Made by a program: the position numbers and the translations under genes
Shown here: positions 47,925 through 57,318 of the stretch, piece by piece
How the letters are laid out: each line of letters starts with the position of its first letter
Numbering within the stretch: position 1 is the first letter of the stretch
Notes under the pieces: model-generated
Seen by the model: the letters and a program-made list of their open reading frames with translations, nothing else
Databases searched by the model: none
Told to the model about the DNA's origin: nothing
NCBI GenBank assembly: GCA_963695415.1
Contig: CAVOGL010000020.1
Location: 124,001 to 188,000 of the forward strand
DNA: 64,000 nt
Direction of reading: 5' to 3'
DNA from: CAVXWV01 sp963695415
GTDB lineage: Bacteria; Chloroflexota; Anaerolineae; Anaerolineales; UBA4823

Positions 47925-48812
47925 TCAGGCATCCAATTCGCTGTCTGACTGTGAAATTATTCTGGTTGACCGCCACATCTCCCAGCCTTTCAACAGGATC
48001 ACCACCTGCACGGCGATCAACCACAGGAAAAACAGGGTCAAAAACACTGCTACCAGGATCAGGATTGTGTTAAGGTTTTCATGGACGCGCAGGAGCAGGT
48101 CGAGTGTTTGCTGCAGCGATTCACCAGCCTGGTCGATCATCTCCTGATACTCTTCCAGGCTGGTGATGATTTCGCGCACGTTGTCCGCCATGTTCGTCAG
48201 GCTGGCTTCCATCCCTCCAAGCTGGTCGTCTGCCTGTTCGAGGTTGCCAGACATCTCCTCCAGCGATCCAGGGATCACTTCCAGGCTGCTGACCACTTCT
48301 CCAAGCGATTCATGCAATGGTTTATCATTGTTAACCGCCTCACCATCTTTTTCTGATCCGATAAGGTCTCCAATCAAAGGGACCTCACTCAGGTTTTCAC
48401 GGAATTTTTCAAGCGACTCAATCGCGTTGCCGATCACCCTGGCTCCATTTTGAGCAATTTCCAGAGATGATTTGGCTGCGCCCAGTGTGGCGGGGAGCGC
48501 ATTTCCAACAACATCGTTGACTTTATCCAGGATCGGCTTTGTCTTGGCTACAATATCAGCAGTTGCGTCGATCATCGTTTCAACCGCCTCCAGGCTATTA
48601 ACCGTCGCGCTCAAAGCCTGGTCAGTCACTTCCAAAACATTTAAACCAGTCTCGATCGCAGTTTCAACGGTCGTAAGGGTGCTGTCCAAACCCTGGTAAA
48701 CACCAGGACGCAGCACCCAGGTACCTGTTACCCCTGCTGCCCCAAGCACCATCCCCAGCACTCCGGTGATGATGATTACTACTGCCAAAATTTGATTGAT
48801 TCTTCTATCCAT
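47925..48812 (-). CDS. Two-helix membrane protein with long coiled-coil ectodomain
   Basis: 295 residues: membrane helix at 8-35 (ILAVVIIITGVLGMVLGAAG), about 200 residues of heptad-like coiled coil (ETAIETGLNVLEVTDQALSA, EEMSGNLEQADDQLGGMEAS), and a second helix near 250-275, ending in a basic tail. The helix-rich part would lie outside the membrane, as in chemoreceptor or EzrA-like layouts, but no signalling domain is attached. Function unknown. Divergent from the carboxylesterase. Confidence 0.75.
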   Translation of the reverse strand: MDRRINQILAVVIIITGVLGMVLGAAGVTGTWVLRPGVYQGLDSTLTTVETAIETGLNVLEVTDQALSATVNSLEAVETMIDATADIVAKTKPILDKVNDVVGNALPATLGAAKSSLEIAQNGARVIGNAIESLEKFRENLSEVPLIGDLIGSEKDGEAVNNDKPLHESLGEVVSSLEVIPGSLEEMSGNLEQADDQLGGMEASLTNMADNVREIITSLEEYQEMIDQAGESLQQTLDLLLRVHENLNTILILVAVFLTLFFLWLIAVQVVILLKGWEMWRSTRIISQSDSELDA

Positions 48813-48836
48813 ACCGGTAATTTCTCCTTCATATTA

Positions 48837-48935
48837 TTTACGCACAATTGCTTCGATGGTTGCGTAAAAAAACCGTTGCCGAACCTATATTTGGACTTGA
48901 ATTAATATCCTTTAACATCCCGACGATTGTATAAT
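48837..48935. promoter_or_regulatory. Divergent control region: inverted repeat and -10 box
   Basis: TTTACGCA (48837-48844) and TGCGTAAA (48861-48868) are perfect inverted arms 16 bp apart, between two divergent genes. TATAAT at 48930-48935 lies only six bases before the carboxylesterase ATG, so that mRNA would start at or next to the AUG (leaderless). Confidence 0.55.
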
Positions 48936-48941
48936 CGATAC

Positions 48942-50572
48942 ATGAACCCTGAACAAGCCCCACAATCACAAACAAATATCAGCACGGTCCTCATCCAGTG
49001 CCATTGTAAAAACAAGTGCCGGAAAAGTGCGCGGCTACATTCGCAACGAAGTCTTCACATTTAAAGGCATCCCATATGGCGCCCCAACCGGGGGTAGAAA
49101 CCGATTTAAAGCACCCTTACCTGCTGAACCCTGGGAAGGGGTACGCAGCTGCCTGCATTACGGTCACGTCTGCCCCCAGGGAGCTTTTGATGGGACCTAC
49201 CTGAACACAGGCGGGGATAACTCGCCCGTGCAGGATGAAGACGGATTCCTGCTCTACAGGGCTTACTGGCAGCCTGCCGGCGAAGACTGCCTTCGCCTGA
49301 ACATCTGGACGCCAGAAATAAACGCCATCAGCAACCGCCCGGTGATGGTATGGCTGCACGGCGGTGGCTTCCATGTGGGTTCAGGTCATGACCTGCTTGC
49401 GTACAACGGCGAGAACCTGAGCAAGAACCATGACGTGGTGGTGGTCACGCTCAACCACCGCCTGGGCTGCTTCGGTTTTCTGAATCTCTCAGAATTGTGC
49501 GGTGAAGAATATTCTGCATCCGCCAACGCCGGACTGCTGGACATTGTCCTTGCGTTGCAGTGGATCCGCGAGAACATCGCCCGGTTTGGGGGAAACCCGG
49601 ATAACGTGATGATCTTTGGGCAGTCGGGCGGTGGCGGTAAAGTGAATGCTCTGCTTGCGATGCCTTCTGCCAAAGGTCTGTTCCACAAGGCAGCGGTGCA
49701 AAGTGGATCAATCCTTGAATTTTCTTCACAACAGGACAGCAGTGAATTCGCCAGGTTGATGCTGGATGAACTGCATGTAACACCGCACAACCCGGAAGGT
49801 TTATTCGGCATCCCGGTTGGAGAGCTGATCGCCGCCGGTGAAAAAGTGGTTCAAAAATTGCATAATGGGTTCGATCCCACACCGGATTTCAAATCGATCG
49901 GCAGGCGCCTGCAGTGGTCACCCACCGTCGATGGAACTTTCTTCCCCAATAATCCTCTCACGCCTGAAGCCATGCCTCACAGCTCCGATGTCCCGCTCCT
50001 CGTCGGTTCCAATTTCCATGAATTTATCTCTGGGGTGGACAACCCGGATGCATATTTACTCACTGAAGATGAATTGCTGACGCGGATAAAGGCTCTACAT
50101 CAGGAAAAAAGCGAACGCCTGGTACAGTTATTCCACCAGACATATCCCTGGGCGAAACCATTCGATATTTACTCCGCGATCGTCACAGCATCCGTCCGCC
50201 AGGCTGCTGTATACCAGGCACAGCTCAAGTCTGAGCTGGAAAAAGCGCCCGTTTACCTTTACCAGTTCAACTTCCGCACCCCGGTGCTGGACGGCAGACC
50301 CGGCGCATTTCACAGCGCTGAGATTGCATTCGTATTTGATAACCTTGGGCTGTGTGACCAGCTTACGGGTGGGGACGCAAACGCTTTGCGATTATCACAA
50401 ACCATGAGCCAGGCATGGGTTAATTTCGCCCGTTCTGGCGATCCGAATGGCGAGGGGCTGCCTTTATGGTCAGATTACAGTCAGGACAGATCCCGTTACC
50501 ATGATCTTTGACACAATCTGCGAAGCGAAGATTCAACCAGACGAGGAAGCCCTGGCTCTGCTGAATTCCTAA
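48942..50572 (+). pseudogene. Type-B carboxylesterase with two single-base frame breaks
   Basis: AIVKTSAGKVRGYIRNEVFT opens the family domain, NRPVMVWLHGGGFHVGSG is the oxyanion segment, DNVMIFGQSGGGGKV the nucleophile elbow, and FHSAEIAFVFDN carries the His region. The main frame spans 49027-50511. The natural ATG 48942 is one frame off (extra C near 48990), and the ending TMIFDTICEAKIQPDEEALA is again one frame off (extra T at 50496-50497), stopping at 50572. Both fit single-base insertions. Confidence 0.85.
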
Positions 50573-50704
50573 TCTATCCAACCCCTGACATTCCGGTCTG
50601 TCTCGGACTCCCATTCATCCAATGAGTTGTCGACATCAATCCATCTTTCCGGTAAAATAGCAGGCGAGCAACCTATCACGTTATGAAAGGTGCACGTCCC
50701 CTTT

Positions 50705-52375
50705 ATGGAAAACAGAGCCGGTATCGATAAAACTGACCCACGAAAAATCCCAGGACCTCGAAAAGCAGCCGTTACATTCCAACCGAAAACTTACCTTGAA
50801 ATGCAGCGCGGTATCAATACCATCGCCGCCGCTATTCGTCCTACCATCGGTCCCCTGCCGCGCCTGGTTGCATGGGAGAGGTTGAACCGCAGTGACGCCC
50901 CAGAATTCCTGGATGACGGTGCGACGATCGCCCGCAGGATCATCCAGATCATCCCACGCGGCAGTGATGTGGGCGCTATGCTCTTCCGCCATGCCCTGTG
51001 GAACATGAAGGAGGACGTTGGCGATGGCTCGACAACCATGGGCGTCATCTACCAGAGCATCTTCAATGAAGGGGTGCGCTATATCACCGAATTCGGCGCC
51101 AATCCAATGCTGCTGCGCAAAGGGCTCGAAAAAGGTTCTCAAGCCATTGTGGCGGCTCTTCGTGCCGATGCGCAGCCCCTGGAAAGCAAAGAGGCGATCA
51201 CCAGTGTGGCATCCGGCATGACCCATGGAGATTTCGAACTGGCTGAAATGCTGGGCGAAATTTTCGACATCGTAGGCGCCGAAGGCTTGATCATGGTCGA
51301 AAAACGTAACCGACCCGGATTGGACCGAGAGTACATCGAAGGCACATTCTGGAATTTAAGCGGTTGGGCTTCCCGAGCCCTGGTCACCGACCAGGCGAAG
51401 AAAAGCACCACATTTGAAAATGCATCCATCCTGGTCACCAATCTAAAATTCACAGAAGCAGACAAATTTGTCCCTGTGTTGGAAAAATGCGTCAAGGCTG
51501 GGGTTAAACGCCTGGTAGTGATCGGTAGAGAATTCTCGGACTCCGTGATTGGTCTTATGGTGAGTAACACCAGGGCGAAGACGATCGAAATTCTCGCCGT
51601 GCGCACACCCCAGGCAGGTGACGCAGACCAGGTCGCCACGATGGAAGACATCACCGCGATGGCTGGGGGGAAGATGTTCCTTCATGCCGCCAGAGAAAAT
51701 CTTGATGACTTCGAGGTGGAAGACCTCGCCCGAGCCCGGCGTGTGTGGGCATCCCACGGCCTCTTTGGCTTATTTGGAGGGCAGGGGGACCTGCGTTACC
51801 TGCGCCAGCATATGTCTCATCTCAAGGGGAAACTCAAGATCGAGCTGGATGGGCGCCAGCGCGAAAAAATCGAAACACGGCTGGGGCGCCTGTCCGGTAA
51901 CACCGTCATCCTGCGCCTTGGAGGACATACAGAGACAGAGATCGAAGTGCGTAAAGAGATGGCAAACCGCACCGTACTGGGAATCCGCCACACGGTCAGA
52001 GGAGGTGTGGTTGCCGGAGGTGGCGCTGCGCTGCTTAAGGCACGGCGTGCGCTGGTCGAATTACCAGCAGCAAATGAGGATGAAGCCATTTCATACCGTA
52101 TCCTTCGACGTGCCCTTGAAGAACCTGTGCGCGCCATTGCCGAGAATGCAGGAATTTCACCTGATGTGGTTGTGTTCCAGATTGAGAATGCACCGGAAGG
52201 CTGCGGTTATGAAGTTCACCAACAAAAAATTGTCGACATGCAGTCTGCCGGCGTTCTGGACTCAGTTCTGGTACTGGAAAAAGCCGTTCAGATGGCAGTC
52301 AGTGGTGCAGGTATCGCCTTAACCACGGATGTGATCGTGCATCATAAGAAGCCCAAAGAAGTGGTAGAACCTTAA
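50705..52375 (+). CDS. Divergent GroEL-like chaperonin (Cpn60 family)
   Basis: 556 residues, near GroEL length. RGINTIAAAIRPTIGP, DDGATIARRI (D71, as GroEL D52), EDVGDGSTT (D107, as D87) and GGVVAGGGAALL align with GroEL along the whole chain. The hydrolytic D398 position is Arg (R422), and the GPKGRN loop reads GPLPRL. No GGM tail and no groES gene nearby, so this is a specialised paralogue, perhaps slow or unable to hydrolyse ATP. ATG 50705 is taken; GTG 50690 is possible. Three bases separate it from the propeller gene. Confidence 0.88.
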   Translation: MENRAGIDKTDPRKIPGPRKAAVTFQPKTYLEMQRGINTIAAAIRPTIGPLPRLVAWERLNRSDAPEFLDDGATIARRIIQIIPRGSDVGAMLFRHALWNMKEDVGDGSTTMGVIYQSIFNEGVRYITEFGANPMLLRKGLEKGSQAIVAALRADAQPLESKEAITSVASGMTHGDFELAEMLGEIFDIVGAEGLIMVEKRNRPGLDREYIEGTFWNLSGWASRALVTDQAKKSTTFENASILVTNLKFTEADKFVPVLEKCVKAGVKRLVVIGREFSDSVIGLMVSNTRAKTIEILAVRTPQAGDADQVATMEDITAMAGGKMFLHAARENLDDFEVEDLARARRVWASHGLFGLFGGQGDLRYLRQHMSHLKGKLKIELDGRQREKIETRLGRLSGNTVILRLGGHTETEIEVRKEMANRTVLGIRHTVRGGVVAGGGAALLKARRALVELPAANEDEAISYRILRRALEEPVRAIAENAGISPDVVVFQIENAPEGCGYEVHQQKIVDMQSAGVLDSVLVLEKAVQMAVSGAGIALTTDVIVHHKKPKEVVEP

Positions 52376-52378
52376 ACA

Positions 52379-54268
52379 ATGACAAATATGATGAAGAAAA
52401 ATAAGGCACTCAACTGGACCATCATCCCCGGGCCCCCTGGAGGCAGCATCTCAACCACCTTCATTTTGGAGACCGATCCTGTGACCATTTTCCTTGGCTC
52501 GCAGGTGGGGATTTTCCGGGCATTTTGGGAACCCGATTCGGAGGGGCAAAACTGGACACGGCTTGATCGCGCCCCGCTGGGGGTGCTCTGTATATCAGGG
52601 ACCATGGACTCTGGTGGAGCCAGTACCATTCTCGCCGGTACGGTTGACGGTATTTATTATTCATCGGACATGGGTGATCATTGGAAGAAAGCAAAACTAC
52701 CCCTGAGTGCATCGTCAATCCTCACCGTAGCCTATTCACCGCTCGATGCCGGAAAATCGATAGCTCTTGCGGGAACACTGGAAGACGGCATTTTTTATTC
52801 GAACACCGATGGGCGCAAGTGGCAGAGCCAGAGCTTTGGCATGCTGGATGCATCCGTTTTTTCCCTCGCTTTCTCCCCTGAATTTCCCAGGGATGGCACG
52901 GTGTTCGCTGGAACGGAAAGCAGCATCTATTACAGCTACAACCATGCCATGGCATGGAAACCCCTGCCTTTCCCGGAAGAATTAGCCCCGGTACTCAGCC
53001 TTGCAGTATCTCCGAATTTTATGAATGACCACACCATTTTTGCCGGAACCGAAAACAGCGGACTGCATGCCAGCCGCGATAATGGCAAGACCTGGCAGCC
53101 CGTGGAAATACCCGCATTGTGTATCAACTCCCTCGCAGTGACCGAAACGGGGACGATTGTTGCCGGCACGGAACTTGGAATACTGGCCTCAAGCGACCTT
53201 GCCCTCACCTGGGTCGATAATCCAACACCAAAGAATGCGCTCAACCTGGCAGCAGGCGCAAACCTGCTGTCTGCTGGGTTCCTGGAGCACGGCGCATGGA
53301 TCTCCGAAGGACTGGATTGGAAACCTCTAAGTGGGTTGATGGTACGCTCATTCAGCCGTCTTAATCTTTCCCCAGAATTTGAGAAGGATGGAACCGCGTT
53401 TCTGGCATCCAGCCAGGATGGGATCTGGCGCACGAGTGACCGTGGCTCCAGTTGGCAGGATCTAAGCCCGGGTTTCCCGGGTGAGATGATCAACCAGGTT
53501 TGCCTGTTCCCTGGTTTCGCTGATAACGCCTCACTGGTCGTGGCCAGCGACAACGGGTTGTGGTTGAGTCGAGACCAGGGTGATTCGTGGGTTCAGCTCT
53601 CCGGCAGTCCATGTTCACGAGTTTCGATCTCAACCAATGGAGGGGAATTACTGGCAATTTTACCGGGGCTAGGCGCTGAAATGCTGGATTTAACGGCTGG
53701 GGATGGTGAAATGGATTCGATCCCGCGGCGGATTATCAAGGGTCCCTGGGATAAAGGGGGGGTTATCCTTGCACTTGCCCAACAGAGGGATGGCACCATC
53801 CACGCAGCCCACCTGGAAGGGATTGGCGAGACAGTGAGCATCTGGCAGGGACAGCCAGGTGACCTGGAGTTGGTACACAGCCAACCAGCCGGGGCAAATC
53901 CCGTGGTTTCGTTCTGGATACCCGAGGCAGCGCCAGACCGCCCCTGGTACGCCAGCCTGGGTGAGCAGGTATGGCGGTTTTCAACCCGCCGGGGTGGTGT
54001 GGGAGCGGCGCTGCCCCTGTTTGAGGATGACCACAAGGAACCGGTTATCGCACTGGAAGGGTTTCAAATCGATGGGAAAGTGCACCTGGTTGCCAGCACA
54101 GGTCAGCAGGTGCTGCATCTTACGGAAGGTTCTGCCTGGAAACTGGTGCACCAATACGGGAATAAAAGAGCGGTAGATTTCCGTCTATCGGCTGAATTCC
54201 TTCAGGATAAAACAGCTTACGCACTTCTGCTTGGCGGAAATATCGTCAGTGGAAACCTGGCTATTTAG
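52379..54268 (+). CDS. Cytoplasmic BNR/Asp-box beta-propeller protein
   Basis: 629 residues made of about ten repeats with Asp-box motifs (SSDMGDHWKK, NTDGRKWQS, SRDNGKTWQP, TSDRGSSWQD, SRDQGDSWVQ) between strands such as TILAGTVDGIYYS and TIFAGTENSGLHAS. This is a sortilin/photosynthesis-stability-factor-like propeller with no signal peptide and no sialidase active-site Arg triad that I can see. The ATG follows the chaperonin stop by 3 nt, so they are one unit; it may be the chaperonin's client, cap or adaptor (inference). Confidence 0.82.
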   Translation: MTNMMKKNKALNWTIIPGPPGGSISTTFILETDPVTIFLGSQVGIFRAFWEPDSEGQNWTRLDRAPLGVLCISGTMDSGGASTILAGTVDGIYYSSDMGDHWKKAKLPLSASSILTVAYSPLDAGKSIALAGTLEDGIFYSNTDGRKWQSQSFGMLDASVFSLAFSPEFPRDGTVFAGTESSIYYSYNHAMAWKPLPFPEELAPVLSLAVSPNFMNDHTIFAGTENSGLHASRDNGKTWQPVEIPALCINSLAVTETGTIVAGTELGILASSDLALTWVDNPTPKNALNLAAGANLLSAGFLEHGAWISEGLDWKPLSGLMVRSFSRLNLSPEFEKDGTAFLASSQDGIWRTSDRGSSWQDLSPGFPGEMINQVCLFPGFADNASLVVASDNGLWLSRDQGDSWVQLSGSPCSRVSISTNGGELLAILPGLGAEMLDLTAGDGEMDSIPRRIIKGPWDKGGVILALAQQRDGTIHAAHLEGIGETVSIWQGQPGDLELVHSQPAGANPVVSFWIPEAAPDRPWYASLGEQVWRFSTRRGGVGAALPLFEDDHKEPVIALEGFQIDGKVHLVASTGQQVLHLTEGSAWKLVHQYGNKRAVDFRLSAEFLQDKTAYALLLGGNIVSGNLAI

Positions 54269-54337
54269 AGCCGAAGTGTGTTCATCTAGATTGCCAGGAA
54301 TAACTTGGGGGATGGGATTTGATGGCAACGCCTCGAT

Positions 54338-55228
54338 TTATCCTTTCAAGCCGCTGGCGACCAAACCCTGGACAAAGTAACGCTGCAGAAGAAAATAAAC
54401 GATTGCCGGTGGTAAGGTAACCAGGAAATACTGCACCATTACCGCTGGAAAGTTGGTTGTTCCGAATGGCGACCAAAAAGTCCTGGGTGTAAGACTGCGG
54501 ATTTTCAAGGCGATCGGGTAATATTCCGGTCTGGTTGTGATCGTCAAACTAGGCCAGAGATAATCATTCCAATAAGCCAGGAACGTGATGATTACCAGCG
54601 CAGCAATCGTTGGCTTAAGTAAGGGTCCATAGATGCGGAATATGATCGTGAAAGTCCCTGCACCGTCCATTCGAGCAGCTTCCTCATATTCCCTGGGAAG
54701 CATGTCATAATTTTGCTTCATCAGGAAGATCGCCAAAGGAGGAACCCAGCCATACAGAAACAGGACGGGCCATTCCCAGATAAATCCGTGCCCTCCCTGA
54801 CCAAAGATATTGTTGCCACCAGCGAGGGGAAACCAGGCTGCCAGTAAATACATCGGGACCATCATCAATATTTGAGGCATCACCATCCCTGAAAGAAAAA
54901 TCAGGAAAACCTGGTTTTTTCCAGGAAAACGCATTTTTGAAAATACATAACCTGCTGTTATGCTGACTGCCAGGGTGATCAAGACGTAAAAACCTACCCG
55001 TAAAAACGTGATCGTATACCCCTCCAAAATTCCCCGTCTAAAAGCCCACTTAAAAAGGTCAATGTTTAGCGTATTAGGGATTGGCAGGATAGTTGTTGTT
55101 AGGAACCTATCTCCAGTGGTAAACGCCCCCAGGACCATGAAAATTATGGGGTAAACCATGCAGAAACTGGATACAAGTAGAAATATGTATACCAGTATTC
55201 TCCATATCCTATTTCTTTTTTTCATCAA
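54338..55228 (-). CDS. Sugar ABC transporter permease, MalG type (copy 2)
   Basis: 296 residues, six helices. The EAA loop EYEEAARMDGAGTFTIIFRI couples to the ATPase; FPGKNQVFLIFLSGMVMP and the ending FVQGLVASGLKG are typical of CUT1 inner-membrane components. It is closely similar throughout to the preceding permease. No ATPase gene is in the window, so a shared MsmK/MalK-type ATPase encoded elsewhere is expected. Confidence 0.9.
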   Translation of the reverse strand: MMKKRNRIWRILVYIFLLVSSFCMVYPIIFMVLGAFTTGDRFLTTTILPIPNTLNIDLFKWAFRRGILEGYTITFLRVGFYVLITLAVSITAGYVFSKMRFPGKNQVFLIFLSGMVMPQILMMVPMYLLAAWFPLAGGNNIFGQGGHGFIWEWPVLFLYGWVPPLAIFLMKQNYDMLPREYEEAARMDGAGTFTIIFRIYGPLLKPTIAALVIITFLAYWNDYLWPSLTITTRPEYYPIALKIRSLTPRTFWSPFGTTNFPAVMVQYFLVTLPPAIVYFLLQRYFVQGLVASGLKG

Positions 55229-55338
55229 TCACAAGGTAGTAAATAAATCAAGATGAAATCCACCAGATCCGATGGGCGATCATTGAAACTGGTGGATATT
55301 CCTGCGATAAAGAAGAATGTCCCTATCAGGAAAATCCG

Positions 55339-56223
55339 TTATCCCTTGAGACCGCTGGCAACAAGCCCTTGAACAAAATAGCGCTGCAAGACAAAATAAA
55401 CAAATGCGGGTGGCCAGGTTGCCAGGAAGGTGCGCACCATCACCGAAGGGTAATTGGTTGTACCGACTGGGGACCAGTCGGTCAGGATGACGCTCTGGAT
55501 TCGATATGCAATCGGCTGCCAGTCCTGGTTGCCAGAGATGGTTAATGCGGGCCAGAGGTAATCGTTCCAGATTCCCAGAAACGAAATGATAATCAAGGCA
55601 ACGATTGGGGGTTTAAGCAGGGGTCCATAAACTCGAAAAATGATGGTAAACATCCCTGCTCCATCCATTTTTGCAGCATCCTCATATTCAGTGGGCAGCA
55701 TATCGAAGCTCTGTTTCAACAAAAAGATGGCAAACACCGGCACCCACCCATAAATAAACAAAACAGGCCATTCACCGATGAATCCATGCCCACCTTGCCC
55801 CAGGATATTATTACCACCTGCAAGAGGGAACCAGGCTGCCATCAAGTACATCGGTACCAGCATCAAGATGCCGGGCATAACCATGCCGGAGAGAAATAAC
55901 AGAAAGACTTTATTTTTCCCGGGGAAGTGCATTTTTGAAAATACATAGCCACCGGTCAAACCAACCAGGAGGGTAATTCCCATATAAAAAGCAACCCGAA
56001 TTAATGTCACCGTGTACGCACGGCTGATCCCTGCATTCAGAGCCCTGGTGAATAACTCAATGTTCAGCGTATTTGGAATAGGGAGAATTGTTGCCAGGAC
56101 AAATTGCTCATTGGTGGTGAAAGCACCCAATGCCATATACAACACCGGGTAGATCATGCAGAAGCTGGAGATCACCAGGAAGATAATACTTAATGTTTTA
56201 ATTAATAGTCTTTTATTCTTCAT
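55339..56223 (-). CDS. Sugar ABC transporter permease, MalG type (copy 1)
   Basis: 294 residues, six helices, EAA loop EYEDAAKMDGAGMFTIIFRV, same ending FVQGLVASGLKG. It sits 15 bp after the MalF-like gene and before its paralogue. Differences concentrate in the periplasmic loop near residues 230-250 (SGNQDWQPIAYRIQSVILTD), where substrate-binding-protein contact is expected, so the two copies may serve different complexes. Confidence 0.9.
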   Translation of the reverse strand: MKNKRLLIKTLSIIFLVISSFCMIYPVLYMALGAFTTNEQFVLATILPIPNTLNIELFTRALNAGISRAYTVTLIRVAFYMGITLLVGLTGGYVFSKMHFPGKNKVFLLFLSGMVMPGILMLVPMYLMAAWFPLAGGNNILGQGGHGFIGEWPVLFIYGWVPVFAIFLLKQSFDMLPTEYEDAAKMDGAGMFTIIFRVYGPLLKPPIVALIIISFLGIWNDYLWPALTISGNQDWQPIAYRIQSVILTDWSPVGTTNYPSVMVRTFLATWPPAFVYFVLQRYFVQGLVASGLKG

Positions 56224-56237
56224 CGATGTCCTATTTA

Positions 56238-57191
56238 TTACACATTGTATTGCTTACGGTAGTTATTCAGCTGCCAGCCAATAAATATCAGGAGCATAAC
56301 AAACAATACCAGCGATTGGGCTGTCCCCATGCCCATATCCAGCGCACCGAACGCATCATTCTGGATGCTGTAAACCAGAGTATAAGTTAAATTTCCCGGT
56401 CCACCCGCTGTGATGATCTTGGGCACTTCCCACATCTGCATGGAGCCAATGATGCCGGTAACAGAGATAAAAAGCAGTACCGGGACCATCTGCGGGATGG
56501 TGATATAGCGTAATAGCTGGAAATCGTTAGCGCCGTCGATCTTGGCTGCGTCATAGAGGTTTTCATCGATATTTTGAAGCCCTGCCAGGAAGAAGATCAC
56601 CGTGAAACCGATCCCCTGCCAGACCACGAATAACACGGCAATGATCGGCATCCAGATAGGGTTTCTAATCCAATCCACGGGGTCGACTCCGAAGTTGTAA
56701 ATAATCATATTTAGAATACCCTGGGTGGACCCCGCAAGGTAAATCCGTAACAATAACGCCACTACAGCGCCAGAAAACACCGCAGGAAGGTACCACATCG
56801 TGCGGAATAAACCTTTTGCGAAGAGTGCCTGGTTCAGGATCAGTGCGATTGAAAAGCCACCAACAATATTTAACGCTAAAATCGCCACTGCATAAACGAT
56901 CGTTCTGCCGATCACCCGGATGTAGAACCAGTCCTGACCGCTTGAAAAAATTCTTTTAATGTTCGCCAGCCCCACCCAGGTTGGAGGACTGATGATATTC
57001 CACTCCATGAAACTCATCACGATGAGAAAGATCAGAGGAACGAAGGTAAAGATGACGAAATAGATTATCAACGGGGTTAACAATGACCAGGCAACGATTG
57101 TTTCACGATTACGCCTGATCTTAAGTCTGAATCGTTGGTAGGCAGTCTGTTCCATAAGGTTGGATGAATTTGATGCGACGTTTATACTCAT
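56238..57191 (-). CDS. Sugar ABC transporter permease, MalF type
   Basis: 317 residues. NRETIVAWSLLTPLIIYFVI is the first helix; the EAA loop reads NLYDAAKIDGANDFQLLRYI. It lies after the binding-protein gene with a strong hairpin between them. ATG 57191 has GAGAA upstream; the frame to 57254 enters the hairpin and is not credible. Confidence 0.9.
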   Translation of the reverse strand: MSINVASNSSNLMEQTAYQRFRLKIRRNRETIVAWSLLTPLIIYFVIFTFVPLIFLIVMSFMEWNIISPPTWVGLANIKRIFSSGQDWFYIRVIGRTIVYAVAILALNIVGGFSIALILNQALFAKGLFRTMWYLPAVFSGAVVALLLRIYLAGSTQGILNMIIYNFGVDPVDWIRNPIWMPIIAVLFVVWQGIGFTVIFFLAGLQNIDENLYDAAKIDGANDFQLLRYITIPQMVPVLLFISVTGIIGSMQMWEVPKIITAGGPGNLTYTLVYSIQNDAFGALDMGMGTAQSLVLFVMLLIFIGWQLNNYRKQYNV

Positions 57192-57233
57192 AATTTTCTC
57201 AATAATTGGGAATAATTCCAGACAAAATTCGTT

Positions 57234-57263
57234 GGGAAAAGGGTGTGTAAACACCCTTTTCCC
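57234..57263 (-). terminator. Hairpin between binding-protein and permease genes
   Basis: A perfect 13-bp stem, GGGAAAAGGGTGT and its complement, with loop GTAA, 55 bp after the binding-protein stop. Such hairpins stabilise the upstream mRNA or end part of the transcripts, giving excess binding protein over permease as in mal operons. Confidence 0.85.
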
Positions 57264-57318
57264 TTCGACTTTTCCACCCGTGAAAAACTCAGGTGGGAGT
57301 AAAAATTGATCTTACAGC

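Noticed and set aside
52379..54268. Propeller as a secreted sialidase
   Set aside because: No signal peptide and no visible Arg triad or catalytic Tyr/Glu arrangement; Asp boxes alone are structural.
57234..57263. Hairpin as a full operon terminator
   Set aside because: It has no T run long enough on the minus strand and the permease genes follow without a clear promoter; partial termination or mRNA stabilisation fits better.
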